DNA from: Lomentospora prolificans
Taxonomy: Eukaryota > Ascomycota > Sordariomycetes > Microascales > Microascaceae
Reading direction: 5' to 3'
Assembly (NCBI GenBank): GCA_029532625.1
Contig: JARFXM010000005.1
Coordinates: 248,001 to 312,000 of the forward strand
Length of the DNA stretch: 64,000 bases
The position numbers and the translations under genes are program-made. This document shows positions 1 to 12,089 of the stretch, one piece after another (the first letter of the stretch is position 1; every line of letters starts with the position of its first letter). The notes beneath the pieces were generated by a model. It worked only from the letters and a program-made list of their open reading frames with translations, was not told the origin of the DNA and made no database searches.

Positions 1-3000
1 TCAAAGTCCTCATCGCTTCCGTCCATGTCGAACGCCACGTCCATGTCGCCCGGAAGCTCCTCGTCGTAGTCGTCGAAGAAGGACGACGAGTACTCCTCGG
101 ACTCGAGCTGCTTCGAGCGTGCCTCGAGAGCGGCCGCAACCGCGTTTCCGCCCGTGGACATGGTGCCCGGCATGGCCATAAACATGTGGCTGGGCCGCGT
201 GTTGAAGCTCGCGGTGTCCGACTTCTCGCCCCACGGGAACTGGAAGATGCCAAGGGTTCCGCGGTTGTCGGGCAGGGGTTGAGGGCTCTCGAGGATGTCG
301 GGAAGCATGGTGACGCGCCTGCTTCGGCGAGACGGGCGTTGGGTAATGGGGCGGTTGTTGCTCTTCTTCTGCTTCGGCGCTGGAGCGGTCGATCCCCACA
401 GAAGACCGGCAGAAGCCTGAGCCTTCTTCGGCTTCTCCCAGAGGCCGCTGCTCTGTATCTTGGCAAGCGGCTGGCTAATCGCGGGACGGCTGCTAGCCTT
501 CCTCGGGACAGAGGCCATATCCATAGCGTCCATGGTGCGGTGTACCTTGGGCGCACGCCTGACCGGCGCCCAGAGGAGGTGGATAATAGTGTTACGTCCG
601 GCAGCGTTTGAAGGCGCCGGAGTCCAGAGCTTAGCAGGCGCAGGCTTGGGCTGCATCTTGCTAGCCATCACGCGCCTGTCGAGAGCATCGTCATCAGACT
701 CGTCAGTATCCGGGGGAGTAGGGCTGGAGAGCTGGACACGAGCTACTTCGGTCGGCTTGAGCAAGCTGCCATTCTTTGCGGCCGCGCCACGCGCAGGAGC
801 AGCCTTGGAAGTGGCCTCGTAGATCGAGTCCCTCCTAGGAGAAGTCTTGACTGTCGAGAGGGAGTCTCGAATACCGTTCTGCATCTCATGCCAGTAGTTC
901 TCCTGCTGACCCATCTCTTGCTCCAAGTTGTCCAGCAGGGCCTGCTTGCGACCATCGCTTCCAACCGAGTCGCGATTAGTATCATCGAGCTTCTTCAATT
1001 TGGCCTGGATCTCCCGGTACGCCTCGCCTGGGGACTCCAGAGGCGAGGGTTCGGCAGCGCGAATGATGACCATGTTCTTGTTGGCGGCGCCCCGGAGCAA
1101 AAGCGGAGTCGGAGGTACCATCTTCCTCGACCTGGTCTTCTCCTTGCGGTCCGAGAAAGTAGGGCACTCATCACCGATGCGGCGGTGCCAGCGGCTCTCC
1201 CGCTTCACGGCGTCCGCCGATTCCAAGGAAGGATTCGTGGCCATCTGGCCATCAGCAAACCACGACTCTCGTTCCGCGATATCTTGGCGGGCACCGTTGG
1301 AGTCATCGAGCATGATGGTCATGATCTCTTCATCCTTCCTCTCATTCTTCTTGGAGACGTACGTCGTCTTTGCTTCTACCGGCTGAGCCCTCCTCATATT
1401 GATGGCCTTGGGAGGTGAATGAAGCGAGCCCCAGTTGGTCGTGGCGTCGTCGTCATGTGTCCTACCGTCGCTGAAAACGGAAGCGTTATCAGGTATATTG
1501 GGAAGGACGGGTGAAGACTGCCTCCTCTTGCCCTCCTGCACCGGATAGGGCAAGTTCTGCATGCTGGGCACAGGAGGAAGCCAGGTCTGGCTGACCCCAG
1601 TCGTGGTCACAGTGTCAACGCTGAACTTGGCCGTGTTGCGCATATCGATAGGGCGGTTCTTGAGGTCGGCAATCTCCACAACGCTCTGCGTTTGGAACGA
1701 AGTCTTGGTCGTGCGGTCAGACTTCTCCTTTTCGGTCTCGCCGTCCATATCCATGAACGACGCCGGCAACGCGGGCATGGCGGGAATGGGAGAAAGAGTA
1801 GGCTTGCTCCCGCCGTTGTTGCTGTGACTGGAACCGGGCCGGGAGTTGGGGCGAGATCCGGGGCGGCTCGGAGGGCCGGGGAAGAACATTTGCATCTTCT
1901 CGTCAAAAGTCATGCTCTTCGTGTCGTTGGGTAGAGGGCGGAGAGGGTCGCCCGGCCGCTTAGGCATGGGCACAGGAGGAAGAGGCGGAAGTTGCGTGGG
2001 GCTTCCGGGGTTCGACCTGAGGATGGACTTCTTGGTGGCGGTCGAGGCGTTAGACTTGGATCGCTGGACCATGGTGGGTTCGGGCGAGGTCGCCTCCGAC
2101 TCAATGGCGGCGAATTCGTCCTCGGCTTGCCTAGTCCTGGGAATTGGTCGGGGCCTATGGAGGACGGAGGCCACCGTATCTCTCTTGGCATCGTTCTTAG
2201 CAGCGGCCTTATCCGCGGCTCCCTGGAGAATGTCACGAACAGCATCGGGGTTGGTGTACTCGATATTGTTCACAAACATGACCGTCTGGACGCGCTTATT
2301 CTCGGCCTCGTTCATAAGAGTCCTCATCGCCATGGCCTTCGGGTTCCCGGGAAGACCAGCAGCAACTCTTCGCTGCACCGGCGGCTTCTCGGGGGATGGC
2401 AGGTCCTCAACCGAGGGAGGCCTCTGCCTCGACGGGCGAATATTAGTCTTGACGGAAGACTTTCGGGGCAGAATCGACATGCGAGCGTCGGTCTTTTGCG
2501 TCGCAGTATCCTGCTCGGCAGGAGGCGAGGGTAGCTTGGGGAAAGCCGCGGCGCGCGGTTGGTTAGGCGGGCTCTGACGTCCGACCTGGGGAGGGGACGG
2601 CATCCGAGCGGGAGAGGGCATCTGAGCAGGCCGGTCCATCTGGGGTGGAGAATCTACCCTCTCTGGGGACGCTACCTGGGGTGGGGAGAGCATAGGCGCC
2701 GCTTGCGGGGGGCTAGGGATGCGAGGAGGCGGCGAGCTGTTGGCAGGTTTTACCCCGACCGGCTGAGCAGCAACGGCAACGCGCTCAGTCGATGGCCGCC
2801 TCTCTTCCCGATCCCAAGGGAATCGTGGAGGTGACTGAGACCTCTGGACAGGCTTGGGAATAGCCTCGGGGTCGAACCTCGGAGGGGCAGGAGCCCGGAA
2901 GACTTTGGGAGCAGGGGGAGCCGCAGCGGCGACTACGGGGGCAGTCGGAACTGTACGAGCAGCCTGTGCGGGGCGAGCCGGGGTAACATCAATGTCCAGA

Positions 3001-5019
3001 CTCTCCGGACGAGGAGGCCGCTGGGGCACCGTCCTGACCGGCTCGGGGATAGCTTGTCCCGGCTTGGGAGGGGCGGGGCGCGGGTTTTCCAGCTCTCGAT
3101 CTGGCTGCTGAAGCTGAGCGGGCTCCTGTGAAGGTTGTGGAGCAAGCCTAGGCGACCTCCTCCTGATTTCCTCCACGCCGGGCGACAGCTGTGCCGAGGT
3201 CGTGACGGCGGTAGGCAGAGCATCCTCAATGCTGAGCCTCTCCCTCGACATCTCCTCAGTCGCAGCCGTCGACGCAACCTCCTTCCTCTTAACACTCTGC
3301 GCTCGCTTCATCGCCTCCTCGGGCGTGATGGCAGGAGGCTGAGGAGCAGGCCTCTTGGCAATTAAGCTCGAGTCCCTCTGCAAAGTCGCCTGATCCCTCC
3401 GCTCCCTCTCATTCCTTGCGGCGGTGGCCAGGTCGACAGTGGCAATCTTGTTGAGGGGGTTTTGCTCGTCGGCTCCAGACTGCAGAATCGGGCCCGAAAT
3501 AGCAATCTTGCCGCCAGCTCCACCACCGGGGCCCTTGCCGAGATCGAACAAGCTCTTCTTCGGCCGGACGGAGTTGGCTCGCCCCTCGGAGGGCTTGAGC
3601 TGCTGGGCGACGGGAGCAACGGCGGCGACGGCAGTGACGACGGGGGCAGTCTCGACACGCATGGGAGGGAAAAGCTGTCCCTGGACGGGGAGGCCACCAA
3701 CCCCGGTGACGGCTTGTCCGATGCCGGGTTGCGTAATGTTGGGAAGGGTGTTCTGATCGACGGGGCTCTCAGCGGCGCGAGGTCCTTCGCGGCTCGGTGG
3801 TTTGGGGAAAGCCGAGATGGAGATGATGTCTCCACGCTTCACATCCTCGTATCGGCTCGGTGGATAATCTGAAGAGGCTGATGACAGAGATCGGCTCTGG
3901 TAGTCGCCGGGAGTAATCGATCGGGTCGGCGAAGGGGCCTCCGGCGGCCTCGACATGGGCCGAGAGTTGTTGATGGGAAGAACGTCGCAGAAAGCGGCGA
4001 TAATGGCTTGTGCTAGGGTTAGATTCAAAGTTCATAGAGTTTTCATAACCACCAATACAAGCAAAAAGTGACAAAAACGTACCAACAAGTATAGCCAAAG
4101 CAGCCGCGGGGAGGGCAGTCCTCAAAATCAAGGCCAAGTTGGCAATACCCAGATGCATGGGGATACTCGCCTACATTGATCTTCATCAGCATCGGCCGTT
4201 ACAGAGAAACACACAGGATCACCCGGGACGTGAAGAAAACCTACCGCCAACCAAAAAGCGTAGCCGGCCATAGTAAAAGTGACACCCTTTGCCTTGCCTT
4301 CACTCCTGGCATCCTCCTTCTGCTCCCGTAGTCCACCGGTAGCAAAGAGCCTAAACAGACACAAGATAAGGACGAGAGCGTCGACGCCAATAGCGGCACC
4401 GGCGATGGGAACGAGCTGGGTCGTCGTGACGCAAACGGGGCTGAATTGAGGCCTCTGCATACCAACCCACACGGCGCCGAGGATGAATCGCACGAGCAGG
4501 AGCCCCTGGGGGATGAGGCGTTGAGCAGAAGTCCTGGCCACGGCGGCGGTAGCCCACAGAAAGTACTGGAGGAGAGCGGTTCTCGAGAGCTGGTCGAAAG
4601 CGGAGGCGATGACGGTAGCGACTTGGCAGTTCGAGGGCGAGGAGGGATCGATAGCGGTGGCGGCAAAATCGATTCCGGCCCACAGGGCTGCTGAAATGAG
4701 TGTTATCGTGAGGGCCAGCCTCTGGCCATCCTTGAAAAGCGATGTGTTCTTCCCCCTTAACATGAGAAATGCGGCTGCCGACGCCCCATTTACAGCGATA
4801 CCACTACACAATCAAAAATCCACGGTTAATACATCATCCACCTGAAGTTCCATCCCACATCTTTGTAAGAGCCGGGGAGTCTTCGGAAAGTACTGACAAG
4901 GCAAACGCAGCGATGAGAGCCTGCGTATCGACAGCGGACGCCGCTTGAGTAACGGACGGGGTCGTGACAGCTGGAGTCACCGGGTTGGTGACCGGAGGAG
5001 TAACACCGGGGGTCGCCAT
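1..5019 (-). CDS. Large protein with seven-segment membrane domain and long disordered tail (C-terminus off the window)
   Basis: No named family recognised; probably a conserved ascomycete membrane protein. Exons 5' to 3': 5019-4859, 4803-4245, 4170-4083, 4006 to beyond position 1; the frame is open to the edge, giving at least 1,604 residues. After a Pro/Thr/Val-rich N-terminus of about 30 residues there are about seven hydrophobic segments within the first 280 residues (for example LALTITLISAALWAGIDF, LVPIAGAAIGVDALVLIL, LRTALPAAALAILVAIIAAF). The rest is Pro/Ser/Arg-rich and looks disordered, with blocks that look constrained, such as VMFVNNIEYTNPDAVRDIL and ALLDNLEQEMGQQENYWHEM, and an acidic run at the visible end. 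Introns 2 and 3 have good donors (GTAGGT, GTACGT); intron 1 uses a weaker GTGGGA donor, chosen because it alone keeps the frame. The start is the first ATG before a low-complexity leader. A receptor or scaffold role is possible but unsupported. Confidence 0.8.
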
Positions 5020-7097
5020 GATGGCGGAAGCCGACTAGCGGCGATATGGAGGCCGTTAAACGAAAGAAAAAGAAGGATAGAGTAAAAACAAAGGCCCAGT
5101 CAATGGGGTTCTATGGAGAATCGAAAATTAAGAAGAGAAAGTAAGAAAAGAAGCGGAACGAGAGATCATGAGGTCGGACTAGCGGACTACCAGCTCGACA
5201 ATGGAGAAAAAACAAGGTCCAACACTAGGAAATGAAGACCATCTCGTTGGTCAAAGACGGTGAAGCCGAAAATCACGACATGTTTAAAGAAACAACATGT
5301 CTGGCAACAACAACGATTGCCTCTCACGATGATGATTCTAGATGGAGGAGGGAGAGGATGACGGTATGGAGAGACGGGGAGAAACACAACAGCCACAGGA
5401 GCAGGAGATGGAGCAGGCCGGGGGTCACACAATGCAAGGGACGAGAGAGAGCGAGAGAGAGAGGTACACTGGGTACTACACGAATTCTGCTTCTACAGGG
5501 GACACAGGGTGGGATTTGCCTACTATCAAAACACAAACTTGGGCCTGGGGGTGTGGTTCAGGGTCCAGGGGACACCGGAGGCCCGCACAGAAAAGTCTTG
5601 GCTCAAGGTTACGGCACGAGAGGATACGGCGACAATGGCAGCCAAGGATGGTGAGGAGTGACAGGCCGGGGCGTGATTGGAAGACGGACCCTAAGGCAAG
5701 GGAGATCAAAAAGAGTACTCTTGGTGGTGGTAGCAATAGCAGCAGGGAGAGGGAACAAAGCAGCCTCTCTTCCTGCACGTACATGGCAACTGCGTACAAG
5801 TACGGACAAGAATGGAGCAGTAGCAGTTGCAGTTAGCAGCGGGTTGAGTAGCAGTACCTGAATTCGTGTCTCAGAAGCATCAAGAGATGCGAGAAAAAGG
5901 TTTGACAGCGGATAGTGATTGGGTGCGACTGCAAGGCTGACAGGGGAATTGTTGGAAGGGTGTTCAGACTAAGGAGCGCAGGACCCAGTGCTGGCCGAGG
6001 TTTCGCATGAAACCCGAGATGTCGGAAGAGGGCGGGGCGTCGAGCCAGGGCCAGTCGCCCGGGAGCGCGTCGCGCCTTGGCTCTTGGCTGCAAGGTACGA
6101 AACGGCAAGGTTTCCACACGCACACACAACATGCGGATGGACGGTGCCGGCTCCTCAGAGTGACTTTTGTTAACACCTGCAAGCAATCTGGGTCAGCAAT
6201 GGCGATTCTGCGCTGTGGTGGGTATTTTTTGGGGGGTTTCCATTTTACGAAGTATAACCCATTCGATTTTAGGGGGTAGCTAGCCCAACGAGAGGCTAAC
6301 AAAATTGTTCGCCACCTTGCATCAAGAAGGCTAGTGATCCTTTGGAACTGGTGGCGGTAGCTGGGACCGACTGGTTGTCTAGGATTTAGGACTTTCGCTT
6401 CTTCCCCCCCACGCACGGGCTTCCCGTTTAGAGCGACATCTCTAAACATCCACACTCCAGATGGCAGGTCGTGGCTGCAGATATTACTGCAAGGGCCGCC
6501 GTCTGTGGCACTTTGCACAGCAAACCCTCCCTTCGCTCGCTCCACTTCTTCTTGATTCCGTCCTTTGCCAATCCCTCTTCCCCCCCTGACTTCGAGCAGG
6601 AGTGGGCTGAGAATTGTGGCTCGTGGTTCGGAGAGGGAGACTTCCATGTGGGAAGGCGGCATAACAGATTTGGTGATCATGATGGCCATGGAACAATCAT
6701 TGTGTTTAAGCGGAAGATCTCTAGGCAGGTTGAAAGAGATCAGGAGGTTGCTTTCAATCGTTCCTTCCATGTCAACCATGTCTCTGCTGATTAAAGTCTT
6801 ACATTGCCACATTGTATACAATGTACTCGTACAATGTTGTCGACATCATTGATCATTGTGGATGGCATCGACACAACACATGTTGGCTCGATTGTCCAAC
6901 AAGCAACTGGTGACAGTTGAGCACTCAAAAAGTCCATGCATCCATGAATTCCAAGTCATCATGCTGGCGATGAATGTCCTGATACATCAAATCGGGCGTT
7001 AAAGTCCTCACATCTCAGCATAACACATATCACCGGTTCCGAGATCTCAATCTCATCCACAGCCCACTTCTTCAGACGACACGCCTAGCTTTCCACC
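5020..7097. other. Intergenic; upstream region of the large membrane-protein gene
   Basis: Holds the probable promoter and leader of the minus-strand gene ending at 5019, with GA-rich runs at about 5340-5470. A 285-codon minus-strand open frame at 5964-6821 begins at a TTG, matches no family I know and has a composition unlike the neighbouring genes. No RNA gene or mobile element seen. Confidence 0.5.
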
Positions 7098-7471
7098 ATG
7101 CCAGCCTCTCAAGACTGGACCTACCGATCCAGCGCCTGTAGTAACCCAAATCCCCCCGCCCCCAATGCTGCCATGTCCGATCAATTGATCCCTTGGGTTA
7201 CGGATGCCCAGCACATCTACTCAACCATCCTCCCAGAATATGTACGGCGATCACTACTATCTCTCTCTCTATCTCGCTCCCTTCCTCCTTCTCCTCCCTC
7301 ATTGTAGCCCCCCTTTCGCAGCCAAGATCTCTGGTTGTCTTCACGAATCCCGATTTTCCCGCTCCGCGCGCCAAGGGCAACTATGAAGATTCTCTCTGCA
7401 CGCTGCACCACTCTCTCACTGATCAGCCCTCAATACACCCTCGCGTAGCCTCCGGGTATACACCACTCTAA
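7098..7471 (+). CDS. Candidate small two-exon gene, unknown product
   Basis: Weak prediction. An ATG in good context (CACC ATG) at 7098 opens a 48-codon frame containing WVTDAQHIYSTILPEY, which ends at a GTACGG donor after 7241. Joining to an acceptor before 7322 (TTTCGCAG) keeps the frame and gives SLVVFTNPDFPAPRAKG, stopping at 7471. The joined protein would be about 97 residues. A second acceptor (ATTGTAG) 14 nt upstream also gives an open but different frame, so the model is uncertain. Basic, open stretches continue to about 7850 (for example DPFGPPSKNRPRLNKR near 7565-7620), so the gene may have more exons. No domain or signal peptide recognised. A transcript would settle it. Confidence 0.3.
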
Positions 7472-8424
7472 CTCCTCCACAACCTGCTAGCCGAAATGGT
7501 AAAAAGCTGTAACAGAGCAAAAAGCAAAAGAAAAAGAAAAAAAAAAAATACTTACCCGCTTCCGCTTCCAGAGGATCCCTTCGGGCCTCCCTCAAAGAAC
7601 CGACCAAGGCTAAATAAACGTCATACAACACACATAACACACAACACACAACACACAACCCTCGGCGGAAAACCTCAAGCGGTCAAACGAAGATCACTCA
7701 CCACCCCCGAGACACCGCCTAATACCCGCCGAGTGCGGAAAGGATGAGCAAAAACTCAGTCAGCCTTCCTCTCTCCGGGTAAGTGAATTGTCGTAGTACG
7801 AGAAAGCGCAAAACAAAGAGCTGTCGCAGGCAGAAGCTCAACTTGGTCATGTCTGTAAGTGAGCAGGCCATCCGTCAAGAAGCTGCTCTGCACCTCCGGA
7901 GAAGATCAAAATAGGGGCCGCGGCTCGATAAATGTCACTACTCATGGGCTAGGGCAAAGCATACATGGAATCGGTCCTGGCTCGCTTAGCGGAATACTGA
8001 TTACTGATTGATGCGTGCCACTTGCTTATCTCTCCACATGTGGCTTGGTCGTAGCTGAAAAACTTGAGTTATATACTTTGATGTCCAAGTCAGCCTGGAC
8101 ATACGCCTATGAGAGTGCCCTTCATTGAACTCTCGAGGCTCCTCGCAGTGGTGGGCTTAGCAGATGTCGGACTTAGTTTCAATATCCATTGATAGATCTT
8201 AGTTTGCAAATGAGAATGTTTAGTGCAAGGTATGGTCCTCAGCAAATGCCCCATCATCGACGTTATGCAGTAGAATCGTAGGCGCAAGCGAACAGGTATA
8301 CTGGCAAAAAATAAAAATGAAAACCACCATTACTCTAGGAAAATCACTTTCCAGCAAGTACCAAGAACAAAAGGTATCATCGCTACCAAAATCGTACAGC
8401 TCCCACGGGTTTCCCCCCCGCACT
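7472..8424. other. Intergenic
   Basis: Contains possible further exons of the 7098 candidate up to about 7850, an A-rich tract at about 7525-7550 and a CACAACA-type simple repeat at about 7625-7660. The right part is the 3' flank of the spermidine-synthase-like gene. Nothing else recognised. Confidence 0.4.
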
Positions 8425-10338
8425 TCACCACATCTCCCAAACCTTCGCGGGCAACACAATCCTCATAACATCCCAATGCCCCATGGCGCTCCTCTCCTGC
8501 GACTTGGCGAGCTCCCTCGTCCCGTTACTCGCCAGCAATCCCACCTCCTCGGCGGACCCGAACTCGGCGACGTCGACCTCGTGCCGCGGCACGAGGTACA
8601 TCTCGCGGGACCTGCTGCGGAGGAAGTCGCCCGACACGGGCGCGCGGAAGGTGACGGGGTCGGCACTCTTGCGGCAAAAGATGACGGCGTTGATAAAGTC
8701 CTGGCCACTCTCCTCGATCTTCTCCGCGGACGGCTTCTCGGACTCGCGGAAGACGCGGCACGAGGGGAAGACGTGGAGGATGGTCTGCATGACCATCTTG
8801 GGGGTGGGGAGTAGGAAGTCTCCGGCGTAGTTCTGGGTAGAATGGAAGGTCAGCCTTCTTTGTAAATCATACATGGGAGGGTGAAAAGAAAAGGAAAGAC
8901 ACTTACAATGGCAATGACACCGCCGGGCTTCAAAAGGTCATGAAGACCCTGAAGGAACTCGAGCGTAAACAGTGGCAAGGGCTCAGCGCCGCCAGTAAAG
9001 ACATCATGGACGATGTAATCGAACTGCTTCTCCCCTTCCTTGACCAGACTCTGCGTGTAGCTCACAGCATCGTCAATAACGGCAGTGTGCTTCTCAGGCA
9101 GCTGGAAATACTTGGCGGCAAACTCATGCACGACCGGATCAATCTCGACAATGGTGGTATCGATGCCGTGAGCGACGAGCGCAGCCGGCGTAGTACCAAT
9201 GCCAAGACCGCTGTCAGGGCATGTTAGCAACCTCTTCAAGTGCACGACAATGCGGGGATTGTTTTTTTCTTTCTTTTTCTTTTTCTTTTTCTTTTTTGAC
9301 TTACATCACGAGAGCGTTGGCCTGGCTGTCCTCAATGGGCTCGGGGACTTCAACAAGCCTGATAGCCTCTAGCATGACAAAAACGCTGTAGATGGGCTCC
9401 GCCAAGATAGGACTCTTAACCTTGACCCACTCGCCGCCGAGAAGACTGTGATCACACCGCAGAACCCTGAACCCTTGCTCGACACTCTCAAGGACGGAGA
9501 TATACCCCGTCAAGGACTCCTTCCGGTCCAAAAGCAGCCAGTTATCCGCCTCCAGCTTCGCCTGCAGAGCAGTCGTAGCCATTGGCGTGGGAAGATGATA
9601 ATTGAAAAAAGTAGTATGAAGAATGGCCGGAAGCGTGAGAAGAATGAGCTTCGACGGCGCTAGCACAGTGTAGACGGACGCGAGCAGCATCTCCAGCCCG
9701 ATCCTGGTCAAAAAGATGGACCGGCCGGCATAGTACGTCAGCAACTGGCTCGACAGGTTCTCAACGAACTTGAAGTACAACAGCGACCCAAGCCCCGGAG
9801 CCGAGTCGCCGACAAAGGCGGGAAGGGGCTTTAGGCTTACGCCCTCCAAGAGACCCGCCACACACGACGCGGTGAGCACCGTGATGGGAAAGAGGGTCAA
9901 CGACTCGATGACGAGCGGGCCCCATTTTGCCGTCAGGACGCCGCTGTGCTGGCTCAAGAAGAACTGCACCGTAGGCATGGCGATGGCGAAGACGGGGATC
10001 AGCTTCGCAGGGCCCACAGGCAGCAATCGCTCAATCCAGATACTCCCAGCCCAACCGATAAAGCAGCCCGCCGCCGTCAGCTTTCCATTCCACACAGCCG
10101 CGGGCAGGGAGCCGAACACGGGCGACAGGGCCAGTTGCGATGCGGTGGAGGACACGCCGACAAGGCTGAGCAGGAGCAAGGGGATGAGATAGCGTGCGAC
10201 GCGGGCGCTGGTCTCCTTGGCCCAGGTCTGCTCTTGTGCCTTTGTTGCAAGGCTCTTGAGTTCTTTTTCAAACCTCTCGGGGGTAAAAGCCTCAGGGATG
10301 GGTTCGGAACCCATGGCGGATTTGGATTTCGGCGCCAT
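8425..10338 (-). CDS. Membrane-anchored spermidine/spermine synthase-like protein
   Basis: Predicted 581-residue protein with an N-terminal membrane module and a C-terminal Rossmann methyltransferase-like domain of the spermidine synthase superfamily. Exons: 10338-9305, 9210-8907, 8832-8425. Residues about 45-240 hold six or seven hydrophobic segments. The catalytic half shows motif I VIGLGIGT, recreated exactly by splicing exon 1 to exon 2, then TTIVEIDPVVHEFA (acidic residue that would bind the aminopropyl donor or SAM ribose) and FDYIVHDVFTGG. True spermidine synthases are soluble, about 300 residues, and carry a DxSDP-type catalytic motif; here HDVFTGG stands at that place, so polyamine synthesis is not assured. 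Bacterial and fungal proteins with fused transporter-like N-termini are known in this superfamily. The first ATG (MAPKSK) is taken as start. Confidence 0.85.
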
Positions 10339-12089
10339 CGTGAGCTTCGATAAACAAATTCAATGCTCTTCCCCAAACTCAGTCAATGATTTGGAGAGAG
10401 AGGATTGAAATAAAGAAGCTCTGGTGCGAGAACGGATCCGGATATTGTACGGAAGCAAGAAAGAATATACACAGAAGCGACAGAGTTCAACTCCTCATGA
10501 CAATGGCCCGATGGTTTGTGTTTCAAACAGCCTGCTGTTCACAAAGGCCCAATGGTGAAAGGTGGTATTGACGATCGACAGAGGGACGTGGCAGGTTTCG
10601 GCACGGCGTCTCGATGCACCGAAATGGATGCTTGGCAGGGGTGAGCTCTGACCTTTCTTTGGTGGATTGTGGCTTGTGACGCCTGGCAAGTCAGCCAGCC
10701 ACATCTTGCCTTGCCTTGCTGTGGCCTGGCTGTGGCTGTGGCTGTGGCACTGGGGTTGACGGTAAAAATGTAACTGTGTGGCGCGAGCGAGCTCGGCCGC
10801 ACCAAGAGCCAGCGCAAAATGCAACTTGCTCCGGTCCTCAATTATCATCTCGGCCCCCAAAAAGGCGCCAACTCTAACACAACCTCAGTTTCTCCAGGAC
10901 AGGAAACAAAACCGCTTTCCTTCTCGGATATTCATGATTTTCTCTAAATGAACCCGAGCCCACTCTCGGATTCGATTCCACTTCGTAAATAAACGCTCAT
11001 ATTCGTTTACTTCGTTTAGCATTCGTACTACCCTCGTCTCCGTGTTCCCTAAGCCACCCAATTAATATATCGTCTTTTCATGATATATCCCGGACGGGCA
11101 CGGCACACCCCGAGCATCTGCAAACAAGAAATGCCCATGCCATAAGCGAACGGCCGGATAAAACAATGAATAAGCAGTCGATCCTCAAGAGGAGATTCCG
11201 ACCGACCCCAATAAATTGAATCGGGCAGGTCGCTATTAATCCATCCGCCCTCAAGCGGAGAGAGCCCATGGTCTTTGATGTCGCTCCCTCTGAATGCTTT
11301 GGCCAGCTCTCCAGGTTCAATGCTAGTGCGAGCATTGATAAGAAAGACTCTCCGGCATCGGTAACTGCGGGGAGAGTAGTGAAAAAAGCAGGTAGCCGAT
11401 GAGCGCCTAGAGAGATTGAAACCTCGCATTCCTCACCGTGTCCAGCCTGGTTTCCGTCTGCTCACCCTTGTGATGATGTAGAAAATCCACACACACACAC
11501 TCCGGACGCACCCCGGACGTTTCGTAATCGTGCATTGGCTTAACCTCTCCATTATCCCGAATCCTTCAACACCAGGAGGGCAAAATACCCGCCCTCACAA
11601 CTGGCCCACGGGGCGGGTCCAGGCAGCCTAGAAAGTCCGACCAAAAAAAGAAGAAAAAATAAAAATAAAGAAAACGGAGGCCACTCAATATCGGCCGCAA
11701 ATTGTCTGCAGCTCGGAAACCCGTAGAGTCTTGGTAATGTCCCTGCAGAAGAAACGCGGCACAACACCGGCAAACGAAATTCGCCGTTGGGACGAATCCT
11801 TCTCCGATGGCTCCGGTTCGGATTCGTACGTCCTTTCCCCTTCTTTCTTTCCTCTTTCCGTACTTTTCGATCTCGGACGTGAGATAGACCCAATGGAGAG
11901 CTCGTAGTCCCGTTCTCTAAAGTATAAAGGGCTCCCCCCCCCGGGGGGGATTCCTGGTTCATCGGAGACCCTATATCCGGGATCGTTTAAGCAGCCGCAG
12001 TGCCATCAGCTTCCTCACCTGTCCTACCTATCTCCCGTCACACCGTTGAACTTCTTCATCTCCGCATCCTCCCTCTTCACCAGTCCACC
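10339..12089. other. Intergenic, divergent promoter region
   Basis: Separates the minus-strand synthase-like gene from the plus-strand secreted protein gene. No open frame with recognisable content. Notable items are a GGCTGTG simple repeat near 10720-10750 and a TATA box followed by a C9G7 palindrome close to the downstream gene, listed separately. Confidence 0.5.
11923..11928 (+). promoter_or_regulatory. TATA box upstream of the His-rich secreted protein gene
   Basis: TATAAA within AGTATAAAGG, 162 bp before the ATG at 12090, with a C/T-rich stretch (CTTCCTCACCTGTCC) between, as is usual for a fungal promoter and start region. A nine-C, seven-G palindrome follows six bases downstream (11934-11949) and would lie at or just before the transcription start. 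Confidence 0.5.

Noticed and set aside
5964..6821. 285-codon minus-strand open frame
   Set aside because: Starts at TTG, has no recognisable domain and its composition is unlike the real genes nearby; probably a chance frame.
10970..10995. B-box-like GGATTCGATTCC
   Set aside because: The upstream 60 bases do not fold into D and anticodon arms, so no tRNA gene is called.
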